Of a stretch of DNA of 64,000 bases, positions 13,130-23,200 are shown piece by piece (within the stretch, counting starts at the first letter, position 1; each line of letters begins with the position of its first letter). The notes beneath the pieces were generated by a model. It had not been told where the DNA came from. It saw only the letters and a program-made list of their open reading frames with translations, and ran no database searches. The translations under genes and the position numbers were made by a program. The stretch comes from Thermothielavioides terrestris NRRL 8126 (Eukaryota; Ascomycota; Sordariomycetes; Sordariales; Chaetomiaceae), in NCBI RefSeq assembly GCF_000226115.1, contig NC_016457.1:7502001-7566000 (forward strand), in the 5' to 3' direction.

Positions 13130-14470
13130 CTAAGCTTTATATCCCTACTAAGGAGGCTATAAAGTAAAAGCTCCTTAGGTGATACTATAATAATCCCCTA
13201 GTAGGATACTTCGGTTATAACTAAACTAAGGAGTTAATACAACGAAAGTACTATTAGCTAAGTATTAATAGAGAAATAAACGAATATTATAATATCTACC
13301 TAGTATATTAGTATTAGAAACTATTAAAATATCGACCTTATAACAACCTTTAATCGCTACTAATACTAATATAACCTTAAAGCGAGATCGCTATAGATTT
13401 TATTATAGGTTTTCCTATAGTAGAACAACTAGATAGTAAAAAGGATATAATCCTAGTTATAGTTGACTAATATATAAAGATAAGTCGATTCTTCTCTATC
13501 TTAACCTCTATTTATAGCTAAGAGTTAGTAGAACTCCTCTATTGAGAGATTAAACTCAAATATAGAGTACCTTATAGATACCTTAGCGATTAAAGCTTAG
13601 TCTTTACCTCCTAATTTTAAAGCGATCTTTGCTATTTAAACTAAATAAACTATAGACTTTCAATAGTATTTTACCTTTAAACTAATAGCTAGACTAAACA
13701 AATAAATTAAATCTTTATCTAATACCTCTAATGTTTCGCTTCTTTAAATCCTATCACTTAGGCAACACTCCTCTTTAAAGCTAAATTCGTTTACAACAAT
13801 TTTATTAATATAACTATTAACGTTACCCCTTTTTAAACACTTATAGGTTACAACCCTATAATTTCCTACTATATTGAGGACAATACTTAACAAAGAAGGG
13901 TACTATACCCTAATATAGTAGAATAGATTAAGAAGCTTAAAGAGTTGTATCGATAGCTAGAGCGACATTAGGCTAACGCTATAGCAAGTTAGAAACAGTA
14001 CTACAACGAAAAATATAAATCAATAGAGTTCTAGAAAGGAGCCTTAGTTAAATTGTCTATTTAGAATCTAAAACTTAAGACTAATAAGAAGCTAAAGCCT
14101 TACTTCGTTAAGCCGTTCTAAGTATTAGACTAAGTAGGATCGCTAATATATCGGTTAACCTTACTATATAAGTATATAAAGCTATATAATATATTCCTAG
14201 TAGCTCTATTAGAGCCCTAATATATATAAACTATAGCTAAAGAAACCTAGATGCTAATACTAGACCTAGAGGATAATAAAGAATAGGAAGTCGAAAAAAG
14301 TATAGGCTAAACAACGAATTAAAAGTAAAATATTCTTTTAGGTAAAGTAGGTAGGTTAGCTATTAGAGTATAACCAATAGGTCTATAAAGACGATATAGC
14401 AAATGTATAGCGGATAATCTACTAGTTTCAACGAATATATAAAGCTACTACTAAAAGGAAGTAAGGGGAA
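13130..14470 (+). mobile_element. Gypsy remnant: integrase plus chromodomain
   Basis: Read through TAG/TAA stops, the plus strand gives an integrase zinc region (YYNNPLVGYFG ... YQLSIN), a catalytic core (IAIDFIIGFP ... ILVIVDQYIKISRF ... VPYRYLSDQ ... TKQINQIF), a C-terminal region (LKLKTNKKLKPYFVKPFQV) and a chromodomain-like end (VGRLA...V) near 14330-14460. The family differs from its left neighbour. The remnant begins exactly at the end of that neighbour's LTR, which suggests the truncated Gypsy inserted here (inference). It is inactive. Confidence 0.75.
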
Positions 14471-15719
14471 GACGCCTAAAGTATATTAAGCAATATATAA
14501 TATAGCGATATTAGGTTGGCTTAGTTATAGCTAGAGACTAATATATACAAATTAATTTATATAGTTATATATAGATAAAACGACTAGATCCTTTCCCTAA
14601 AACTCTAATTAAACTATTAGAGAACACTAGATTAGCAACTTATAAAGTAGACAAATCTACTTTATTAGGTCTAAGACATTGTTATAGTTACTAGTATTAT
14701 TAGCAATTAGTAAGATTAAAGCCTTAGTGAAATTATATTTCACCTAAGTCTAAGCAAGGTAGCTAGCGTCGTTAGAATGTAGGCGATAGGCTTTTTTTAA
14801 ATCCTAGACTTATAAATTATATTAATACTAAATCGCTATTAATATTTCAGTTACTTAACCTAAGAGATAAACAAGAGTAACTTACCGACAACTAGAATAT
14901 ATTAGCTAAACGCTTAGGGTATAGAAAGAGAGAGACATTAAGCTCTATATACTTAACTACTATAGCTTTAAAAGCCAATTGCTAGTTGGTAATAAGCTAC
15001 TTATTTAACGTAATACTATAGACGTAGTAGTAAGCCTTATCTATAATATAGAATATATCGACTAACTTTTTTAATAAATGTACAATACTATAGTAAATAT
15101 TGTCTAAAAGGGTAAATTCCTTATCGTCCTCCTAACTATTAAAAGACTTATAATTAAATAGAACCTAACTCTTCTTAGCCTTATAGAGGAGGCGAGCGAT
15201 ATATAAACCGATTATTAAATCGGTTAAATCCCTAGACATTGTACCAATAGCCTAATAAAGTTAATAAATAAACTACTGCTAAATGTTAGTTCTAAACTAC
15301 CTACTAATATATAAATATCCTTCCTTTTAACGTACTAATTATAGTAATTTAAAGAGGATTTAGTAATAATATACTTAGGAATAATAGGTATCAACGAGTT
15401 AGATAAAAAATTTTTATAAGCTATATATAGATATTTAAAGTATAGTGACTTCTTATAGACAAGAAGCGTAAAGAACTTTTTAAGATCTATAATAAATTAG
15501 TAGAGAGAAAGTAGCGAGTATAAAACGAAGAGAAACAACGATACGTAGATAGTAATAAACGTAGGAACGTAAAGCAAATAAATAAAAAAGAAGAGGGTAC
15601 TACAATCAATAAAATAATAATATATAAAGAAAAAGAAATATAAAGTATAAAGTATAGCTATAATAATACGAATTTAAAGTAAGGAGTAGATAGTCTATAT
15701 ACAATAGCAAAATATAAAT
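14471..15719. other. AT-rich 3' tail of a Gypsy remnant, no gene seen
   Basis: About 1.25 kb of RIP-like sequence between the chromodomain relic and a candidate LTR. No coding motif can be read on either strand. By position it is probably the untranslated 3' region of the integrase/chromodomain remnant (inference). Confidence 0.4.
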
Positions 15720-15967
15720 TGTTATAAAAAGGGCAAAGTACACTATATATATTGCCCTAGCAACTAGTCTAACCCTATAAGGACACTCTACTAAACCCTA
15801 GGCAAAACTCGTAGTTAAGTAAACAACCTATTACCCTTTATACCACTAGTTAGCAAGTTTATATAGGTAGGTAGACCTTTTCTAGAGATTAGGCAATATA
15901 GTATACTGTCAACTATAAAGTCTAAACCTAAGGATAGGTTCTATAGAAGAGAGGACAAACTATTACA
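15720..15967 (+). repeat. Candidate 3' LTR of the 13130-14470 Gypsy remnant
   Basis: A 248-bp segment beginning TGTTATAAAAAGGG and ending CTATTACA. The ends form the imperfect inverted pair TGTTATA/TATTACA and resemble the LTR ends at 5678-5937. No partner copy is present, and no clear purine tract precedes it, so the call rests on the ends and on its position downstream of a pol relic. Confidence 0.4.
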
Positions 15968-16305
15968 GTATATATATAAGCTACTATTAAGCAGGCACTA
16001 GTATAGTTCTAAGACAAAGTAAGCACCTAGAATCTAGAAACTTATATCTATAATATATAATATAACGTATATACTTAAAGCCTAGGAACTATAGCTAAAA
16101 AGGTAGGTAGTCGCCTACTAAGGCAGAGAAAGATTCCTAATCCTCTAAGGATCAGCCTCTAATTACAATAGGAGACACATTCAGACAGTGTCGCTTTAGA
16201 AACTGCAATTACTCGCCCTAGTCACTGCTATAGTACTGTTATACTTCTCTGCCTTAAAGCATCTCACCAGTAGCACTCGAAGACTCCTATTACACATATC
16301 TTACG

Positions 16306-16470
16306 TACTCTGTGTATACTAGCCGCATCCTATATACTCTATATACTAGCATCCTACACTCTGTATATAAGCACTCTATGTGTTAGCTATATTCTGCACT
16401 TTGTATACTAGCTACATCCTGCACTCTGTATACTAGCTACATCCTGCACTCTGTATATACTCGCATCTTA
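16306..16470 (+). repeat. Short tandem repeat, unit about 25 bp
   Basis: About six imperfect units of the form CATCCTGCACTCTGTATACTAG follow one another. The two units nearest 16400-16450 are nearly identical and the earlier ones have drifted by C/T changes and small deletions. The repeat ends about 115 bp before the LTR at 16585. It is a minisatellite in AT-rich DNA; no function is implied. Confidence 0.65.
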
Positions 16471-16579
16471 TACCTTACTTGCAAGGAAAATGATCTTAGG
16501 AAGAAAATAGGCTTGAAATGGAAAATAGTCTTTCGTATAGAAATAGGGCTCTAGGTAAAGATAGTGCCTTAGAGCTAGA

Positions 16580-16584
16580 TATAT
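16580..16584 (+). repeat. Target-site duplication TATAT (left), Gypsy element
   Basis: TATAT directly precedes the left LTR. The same five bases follow the right LTR at 32359-32363. A 5-bp duplication is normal for Ty3/Gypsy integration and confirms both element borders. Confidence 0.8.
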
Positions 16585-16834
16585 TGATGCGGAAAAGTAC
16601 CGTAGATATGTAGAATAACAAGATGTAGATTCATTATAATAGTGGATCAAGGATCTAAGCGGTGGTACACTAAGAAATATATATCTGCAAGGCAGAATAT
16701 ATATATGCACACCGCCTGCCTAAATGGGCCTAGCGTTGCAAAGTCTGCAACGCAGAGCGTAGAGCACCCTTATCTAATCTATATATATAGACATATAGGT
16801 TATATAACCCCCCTATTCCTCCTGCCCTATATCA
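16585..16834 (-). repeat. 3' LTR of the minus-strand Gypsy
   Basis: A 250-bp repeat, imperfectly identical to 32109-32358. On the plus strand it begins TGATGCGGAAAAG and ends GCCCTATATCA. The differences between the copies are almost all C/T or G/A, as RIP would leave. Confidence 0.9.
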
Positions 16835-18418
16835 AGTCTAGGCCTATAGGAAAAAACGGCAATACCCTCATTGCCTTACCTATCTAGATCCTTTATATCG
16901 TTAAATACCCTTTAATCGAGTGCTACGACGTAGGGCTAGAAGCGTAGTGCCGGATTAGTCTGGATAGCGATCAACTGACTTCTTCCGTATCTTGTCGTCA
17001 TCAACGAGAATAGGGTTCTTACAAGGCCGGCTACGCTTATAGGCTAGTTAAGGTGCTTAATCAAGTGTAGAAGGCTTCTCTTAAGAGACTAGGCGATCTG
17101 GATAATCGCCTTTGCAAGCCTAGTATTCGTTGATTAGGCGCTATATATAGCGTAGCTCGTATATAGTTTTCTAAACACTCTCTTCTTAGCTGTAGCTAGT
17201 CCATTTGATTAGGTATTTAAGGCCTTTATATATAACCTTGTAGTTAAGAATTATATTAACCTTATATTTATCGCCTAATTCATTGTTATTAAAGGAATAG
17301 TCTAATTAAAAGTCGACGATTAGGCTAGGAGGCGGTATATTATAGCTAAAAGGATTATCTTCCTAAGGAGTTAGGCGAAGGTAAACGACGGAAATGACTA
17401 GGTAGATACCTATATTAGCTAGGAGATCTAATTTGTAAACTAGGTAGCTAACGTAGCGCTTAATTAGAAAAGGCCTAGTATACTATTATAAGTACTTCTA
17501 GGACAGGTTGCCTAGGAGATAGTAACTATAGTATAGGTGTAAATAAACCTTGTTGCCTATATTAAACTCAATGTCGCGATATTTACTATTGTAATAGCGC
17601 TTAGCGTATACTATTACGAAGTCTATACTTAATTAAGCATCTTAACGTAGAGTATTTCGTAGAGCTAGAATAGTAGCTAGCTTAGTAGTAGCCTAGTTAG
17701 TAAGAGCTTCTAACGGTCTAGGAAGCTTAAAGCCGAAGAGCTACTTATAAAACAAGGATTTAATAGCTTTAATATAAACGTTGTTAAAATACTATTACAA
17801 AGGTATAATAATATCTAGCTAATTGCCTTTAGGGCGTTTAAATATATAGAAGTAGATCGTAATTTCTATAGTCTAGTTCTTATACTCCAAAAGGCTATCC
17901 ATTTATAGGTAGTAGGATATTGTTATTAGCAACTTAGTACCTAGAGCCTTCTAAACGCCTTGCTATAGGTTGGAAGTAAACTTATAATTGTAGTTAGAGA
18001 TGATCGTAGTAGGTATACCCTAGTCGCTAAGAAGTAGTTAGCAAATTAGAATATACCCCTATTCCTAAGCCAAATAGCTAGAATTGCCTAGAATAAGGAG
18101 GATACACTTCAATAACTTATAAGATACTATAAGCAAGCTGTCGAAATAGTCGTAGTTTAGGAGCTACTAGGGCAAACTAGTAGCTAGGACCTTCGGTAGG
18201 CCTAGAATAAAATCGATAGCAATAATATATATTAGCAAGGTATTAGATAGTCGAATCAGTTGATAGTTACCTAGTTTAGAGCGACGATCTATTATATTGA
18301 CTTAGCACTTTAGATATAATTTAATATACTTCTTAACATTGTAGGTTTTATAGGCTATCAATATACTTTGTAAGTTGTATAACATCCATTTAGTACCAAA
18401 GTGGTACTTCTTATTATA

Positions 18419-18423
18419 GATAG
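18419..18423 (+). repeat. Target-site duplication GATAG (left), Copia element
   Basis: GATAG immediately precedes the left LTR and matches the five bases after the right LTR. Joining the flanks across one copy restores a continuous Gypsy sequence. Confidence 0.92.
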
Positions 18424-18605
18424 TGAGAATAGCAGCGAAGTGGGGCCATGCAGGATGCAGAGGCATGTGTATTGAGAGAGGTGCTCCTCTCAAGCTGGGT
18501 GGGAGGAGCGCCGAGGTCTATATACATGTGTGGGCAGAGCTGACATGTGCCCCCTGAGCGCAGGGAGCCTGGCAGATAGAGTCACGTGTGCACTAGCACG
18601 CGACA
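18424..18605 (-). repeat. 3' LTR of the Copia element
   Basis: 182 bp, beginning TGAGAATAGC and ending CGCGACA on the plus strand (TG...CA). By eye it is identical over its full length to 25801-25982. Confidence 0.95.
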
Positions 18606-18616
18606 CACCCCCCAGA
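18606..18616 (-). promoter_or_regulatory. Polypurine tract of the Copia element
   Basis: In element orientation the bases directly before the 3' LTR read CTGGGGGGTG. A G-rich purine run at this position is the expected plus-strand primer for reverse transcription. Confidence 0.7.
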
Positions 18617-18679
18617 CAGACTCTCAGGAGGCTGTCTGTGGAACACGCATGCTGGGCACTGACTCTGGAGCTCGCACTG

Positions 18680-19252
18680 CCAGGCGCATTGAACTGTGGC
18701 CTCCGGTATTGATCCCACCATTGCGCGCAGCCGCCGCCATTGTGCAAGTTGTCCGCGCGCCATTGTGTACGCGTTGTGGCGCGTGCGTTGGCGAATTGCG
18801 TGCTGCGCTGAATGCGGTCAGACCCAGGGGCGCCAAAGTTGACATTCAGGGGCGCTGTCGTTGGCATTGTTGCGAGCGCCATTGATCGCATTGTGCGCAG
18901 TTCCCAATTGCGCAGCGCGTTCCATCCCCATCCTCCATTCAGGCGCGTATCTTGAATCGTGCCGCCTCGATTGTGGGTGCAGGTTGCGCAATTGAGCATT
19001 GCGATCATTCGCATGTGTGCCATTGTGGCCTTTGTTGCCCAACGTCTTGAATGCACGCCCACCATTGCTACCCATTGTTGCATTCGCGCCATGCAGACAA
19101 TACCGCAGTGCCGCAGGCCGGTCGATGGCTGCACTCCTGGAAGTATTTAATCATGGTGAGTGCGCCTCAAACCATCTCCCGAACTCTTCCTCTGCAGACC
19201 GCGAGCAACAGCAGCAGCATCAGCAACAACAACAACATCAACAACAACAACC
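18680..19252 (+). promoter_or_regulatory. Upstream region and leader of the antisense cargo gene
   Basis: About 570 bp between the polypurine tract and the cargo ATG. It holds roughly eleven copies of CATTG between 18685 and 19077 (most as CCATTG or GCATTG), far more than expected by chance, plus further ATTG cores. Just before the ATG is a CAA/CAG-rich leader (19209-19251), a common type of fungal 5' leader. No TATA box is obvious. It may be an internal promoter reading opposite to the LTR promoter (inference). Confidence 0.5.
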
Positions 19253-20166
19253 ATGCCGTCCTCTGCTCGCCTCGCCGCTCTCGAGAAGGCCCGCGCCGCC
19301 AAGGCGGCCAAGAACAAGCCTCCCCCGCTCCCGGCCACCCCCACCAAGGCTGGCGCTGGCGCCAGCAAGAAGTGAGCACACCACAATCTGCCCGACTGGC
19401 GCGGCGCGTACATCCGCGTCTCTGACACTTGCAGCAGGACCCCCGCCACGCCGAAGACCCCCTCCAAGCGTGCGGCGCCCCCCTCCTCCTCCTCCTCCTC
19501 TTCGGAGGATGAGGAGGAGGAGGGCGCCCTGAGAGAGCAGCCCTGCCTGGGTTGCCTGAAGTCCGCCATGCGCGGCAAGAGCTCTGGGGAGTGCCGGGAG
19601 GCCCCCGGCAAAGCGGCCCGGTGCGCGCGCTGTGCGCGCGGCAAGAAGTGTCGCTCCATGTAAGTCTGTCAGCACAGTTGCAAGGCGCACGGTACTGATG
19701 AATCAGCCCCGCGAGTGTGCTCCCCGCCGCCAAGCACTTCCTGGCCCTGATGCAGGGGCGCCAGGAGCCCAAGGCCAATCTCGTGAGTACAAATGAAAAG
19801 ACAAAGGAAAAGAGCTAGTCTGACTGTGTGTGGTAGGACCAGAAGACGCTGCGCGCCACCCTGCGCGCCCTCCTCGCCATGGAGTGCGAGGACGCCGACG
19901 CCGAGGATGACGACGACGATGACGACGAGCGCGCGCCCGCGCCCGCCAAGGGCAAGGGCAAGGGCAAGGCAAAGGCGGCCGCGCCCACCAAGAAGTCCAA
20001 GAAGGCCAAGAAGGCCAAGAAGGAGGAGAGCGAGGAGGAGGACGAGGATGAGGACGAGAGCGAGGAGGAGGCTGCTCCGGGCTTTGACCCGGAGGCGCTG
20101 GCGCGTGGTGTGGCGGCGGCGGTGCTGGCCGCCATGACTCCCAAGAAGAAGAAGGGTGGCAAGTAG
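19253..20166 (+). CDS. Antisense cargo gene of the Copia element: Lys/acid-rich protein with a six-cysteine cluster
   Basis: Four exons: 19253-19371, 19438-19659, 19707-19782, 19837-20166. Every intron has GT-AG ends and a CTGAC or CTGAT branch point. The spliced protein is 248 residues. It starts MPSSARLAAL, has an Ala/Lys/Pro-rich N-terminus, a Ser-then-Glu run, and a cysteine cluster of form C-x2-C-x11-C-x9-C-x2-C-x5-C (CLGC ... SGEC ... CARC ... KKC). A helical-looking segment (LPAAKHFLAL), an Asp/Glu run, lysine-rich tracts (KKSKKAKKAKK) and a KKKKGGK tail follow. The cluster loosely resembles a fungal zinc cluster, and the lysines suggest a nuclear protein (inference). The start follows a CAA-repeat leader (CAACAACCATG). 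The gene ends 87 bp before the pol stop, in convergent orientation, so the two transcripts should overlap. It is wholly inside the retrotransposon. The first 3' splice site is a tandem CAGCAG. I know of no assigned function. Confidence 0.8.
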
Positions 20167-20253
20167 TTCCGCGTTGTTGTTTGTTGTTTCGCGGGTGCGG
20201 GCACCCCCCAGTCTGTTTTGCGCCGGCGTGCGCTCCTGTGTTTAGTTTGTTTT

Positions 20254-23200
20254 TTACTCAAGCCTTGCGTTCCTGTCCCCCTGATCGTCTCCCTGCACCA
20301 TATGACGCACATCCTGCAGGTTGAGGAGCTCCCTGAAGTGCTCGAACTTCTGGCGAGTCAACACCTTCGTAAGCCCATCTGCAGGCATCTCAGCAGTTGG
20401 CAAGTACGCGACCTCGAAAGATCCCTTCGCGTGTTCCTGACGCAGCCACATGTTGTGGATGTCAACATGACGCAGGCGAGTGCTGATGCGTTCGTTCTCT
20501 CCCACCACGAGCCGGATGGTCTGCGTGTTGTCACAGAACACAGTCCAAGGCACACCCAGCTCAAGTTGCAGGTCGCTGAGGAAACGCTTGAACGCCATTG
20601 TCTCCCGCGCTGCGGTGGACAGAGCGAGGAGCTCCGCCTCCGTAGACGAGGTGGTGACTGTATCTTGGCGCGCAGCCTTCCAATGAACGAGCCCACCGAA
20701 CAGAGAGATGAGATAGCCTTGTGACGACCTGCGCGTATCAGGATCATCCGCATGCGACGCGTCCCCTGCGATGAGCAAGATTTGCGTGGGAGCAGCATCC
20801 TGCGGCACACCCCCGAACTGAATAGCGAGGAAGCGCGTGCCAAACAGGTAGGAGATTGCATGCTTTGCAGCATCAATGTGTGTCCCCGAGGGGTTCGTCA
20901 GGAAGTGCGAGAGCAACGATGCCGGGAACGCGACCTCCGCGCGCAGTACGACCGCGGCGTAGAGTAGCGATCCAACAAGCTCCTGGAACAGCCTGATCTG
21001 CGCTCGAGTGGCAGTGCCAGTGAACTTGCGGAGTTCCATTACAGGGAGAGGGATGCTTGGAAAGGTGATTTGATCCGCGAGACCGAAGCGCTTCGCAATC
21101 TTCTCGATGTACTGGTCAAGGCAGAGCCAGATCTTGCGTTGCGCGCGGTCGCGGATCACCCTGATGCCCAGGAACCAAGCCACGTCCCCCTTTTCGTGCA
21201 CTTCGTACTTCGCTTTCAGAGCGTCGATGATCCTCTGAGCTGTCTCCGCGTGGTCTCTGTGGTAGAAGACTAGGTAGTCGTCCACGTAGAACAGCACGAG
21301 CACGCGCCGTTGGCGATCGAAGAACAAGCATGGCTCCTCAGGCGAAGCTGTGAGGCCGAGCTTCCGAAGTGTGCCGGAGAACTCTCGGTACCAGAGCAAC
21401 GGAGACTCTCGCAAGCCGTACAGAGCTCTCTGCAGTTCCACAAGAAATCCAGGCTCTTCGAACCCCTCAGGCATCTCGCAAACAACACCCTCAGGCAGGT
21501 CCGCATTCAAGAACGCCTGCGCTACGTCGAACTGCTTGACCTCAAGATCAAACTGCGCGGCGATAGCCATCATTGTGCGGAACGAGCGCGCTGCGAGTGT
21601 GGCTGCATAAGTGCTTTGCAGAGTAGTGAGCTCCTGAAGGTCGCCTCGAACGCAGATGCGAGACTTGCACTTCTCGAGGTTGCCATTCTGATCGAACTTG
21701 TAGACGAAAACCCACTTCAGAGGGAGTGGTCTTCCTTTGAAGGTCTCGCGCCGAATCTTGCGCCATGTCTTCCTGTTGACGAGATTGCGAATCTCTTCCT
21801 CAGCCGCTTTGATGAACTCGGGCCCTTGAGGGTGGTTGGCGAGATCCCTCCAGCGCTTAGGAAGCTTGGCGAGGTCGTCAAAATGCACCCGGGGCCTGCT
21901 TGGCGTTGCCCCAGGACGCGCGTCACGATGTTGGCGGACTGCCGCCGCGAAAACCGCATGCAATGTGCGGTGCTGGATGCTGTCGCCCTCCTGCAGAGCG
22001 ATTACAGGGTCATCCAAAAATGTGTGGCTGAACGAATGCCACGCGTGCTGATCTGGTACGTCGATGCTCTCCTCATGGTACATGGGGGCTGCGAAGCACA
22101 CCAGACCGCCGCTTCCGCCTGCACCGCCGCCGGGAGACTGTCTACGGATCCGTCTTGAGTAACGAGTTGGTGGTCCGTATACCTTGCGCACGTACTTGCG
22201 CTTCTCCCTCGCTGGCGTGGCTGCGGGTGTTCCAGAATCAGGCTGAGAACCATGGTTTGAGGCGTCTTCCCAGTCGTCTGGAGCCTCTGGCTGATCGCCA
22301 GGGCGGTCGACCTCCTCTTCACTGCTAGGAGTATCGACTGCGGCAGCACTTGCCGTCGTGCTGCCCTGGCTGGCACTCCTAGTTGTGCCGCCAGCGACGC
22401 TGCTACTGGCGTCTCCGATAACTGCATCAGGGGCCTCCGATGATGCAGTTCCCACCGGTCTGCTGTCACTGCTAGCACCGTGATCAGCAGGGGGGCCGCT
22501 CCCTCCAAAACCGTCCGGGCGTTCCTGGCGCGGCTCCGGTGTTGGTTCTGGAGTGTAAAGACCACCAGTGGGCTCCTCACCCGAACTCTGGCCGCGATGC
22601 TCGAGTACTTCCGCACCCCCCAGACAGGATGGAGAGTGGGGAGGAGCCTGCCCTTCCGGTTCCCGTTCAGTCACACCCCCCAGATGTCCTGGAGAGCCGG
22701 GAACCGTCACTGGGTCTTCATGGGCATCTGTAACTCCGAACGGCACTGCCTCGGCGTCCCGAGGCTCTATGGGGAGTTCGATGAGCTCAACAACCTTTCT
22801 GGCGACTGCCACCGATTGAGCATCAAGCTGCTCCTCTCCCTCCCGGTAGAACGTGCGTTCGTCAAAGGTCACGTTGCGCGTTGTGATGACCTTCCTGAGT
22901 TTCGGTACCCAGATGCGGTAAATGTTGGACGCCCTGTATCCAACAAGATACCCGATGTGCGCTCTGGGCTTGACCTTCCCAGCACGCCTCTCAATCCCCT
23001 TTTCGCGTTCCTTCGTCAGCGGGTACGCTCGGCAGCCGTACGCATAAACGCCGCCCCAGTTAGGGCGCAGGTCGGCAGTCAGGGAATGCACGAGACCGGG
23101 CTGATACCAGCGAAACCAGTGTCTGAACCAAGAGTCGAGCACCTCGTTCGGTGAGCGGTAGTTGCGAGCGCGACTTGGGCTTATGCCGTGCAAGTACGCA

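Noticed and set aside
19147..19778. Minus-strand frames of 150-203 codons opposite the cargo gene
   Set aside because: They are low-complexity Arg/Ser/Pro or Leu readings produced by the repeat-rich cargo exons, and they would end before the 3' LTR without any domain.
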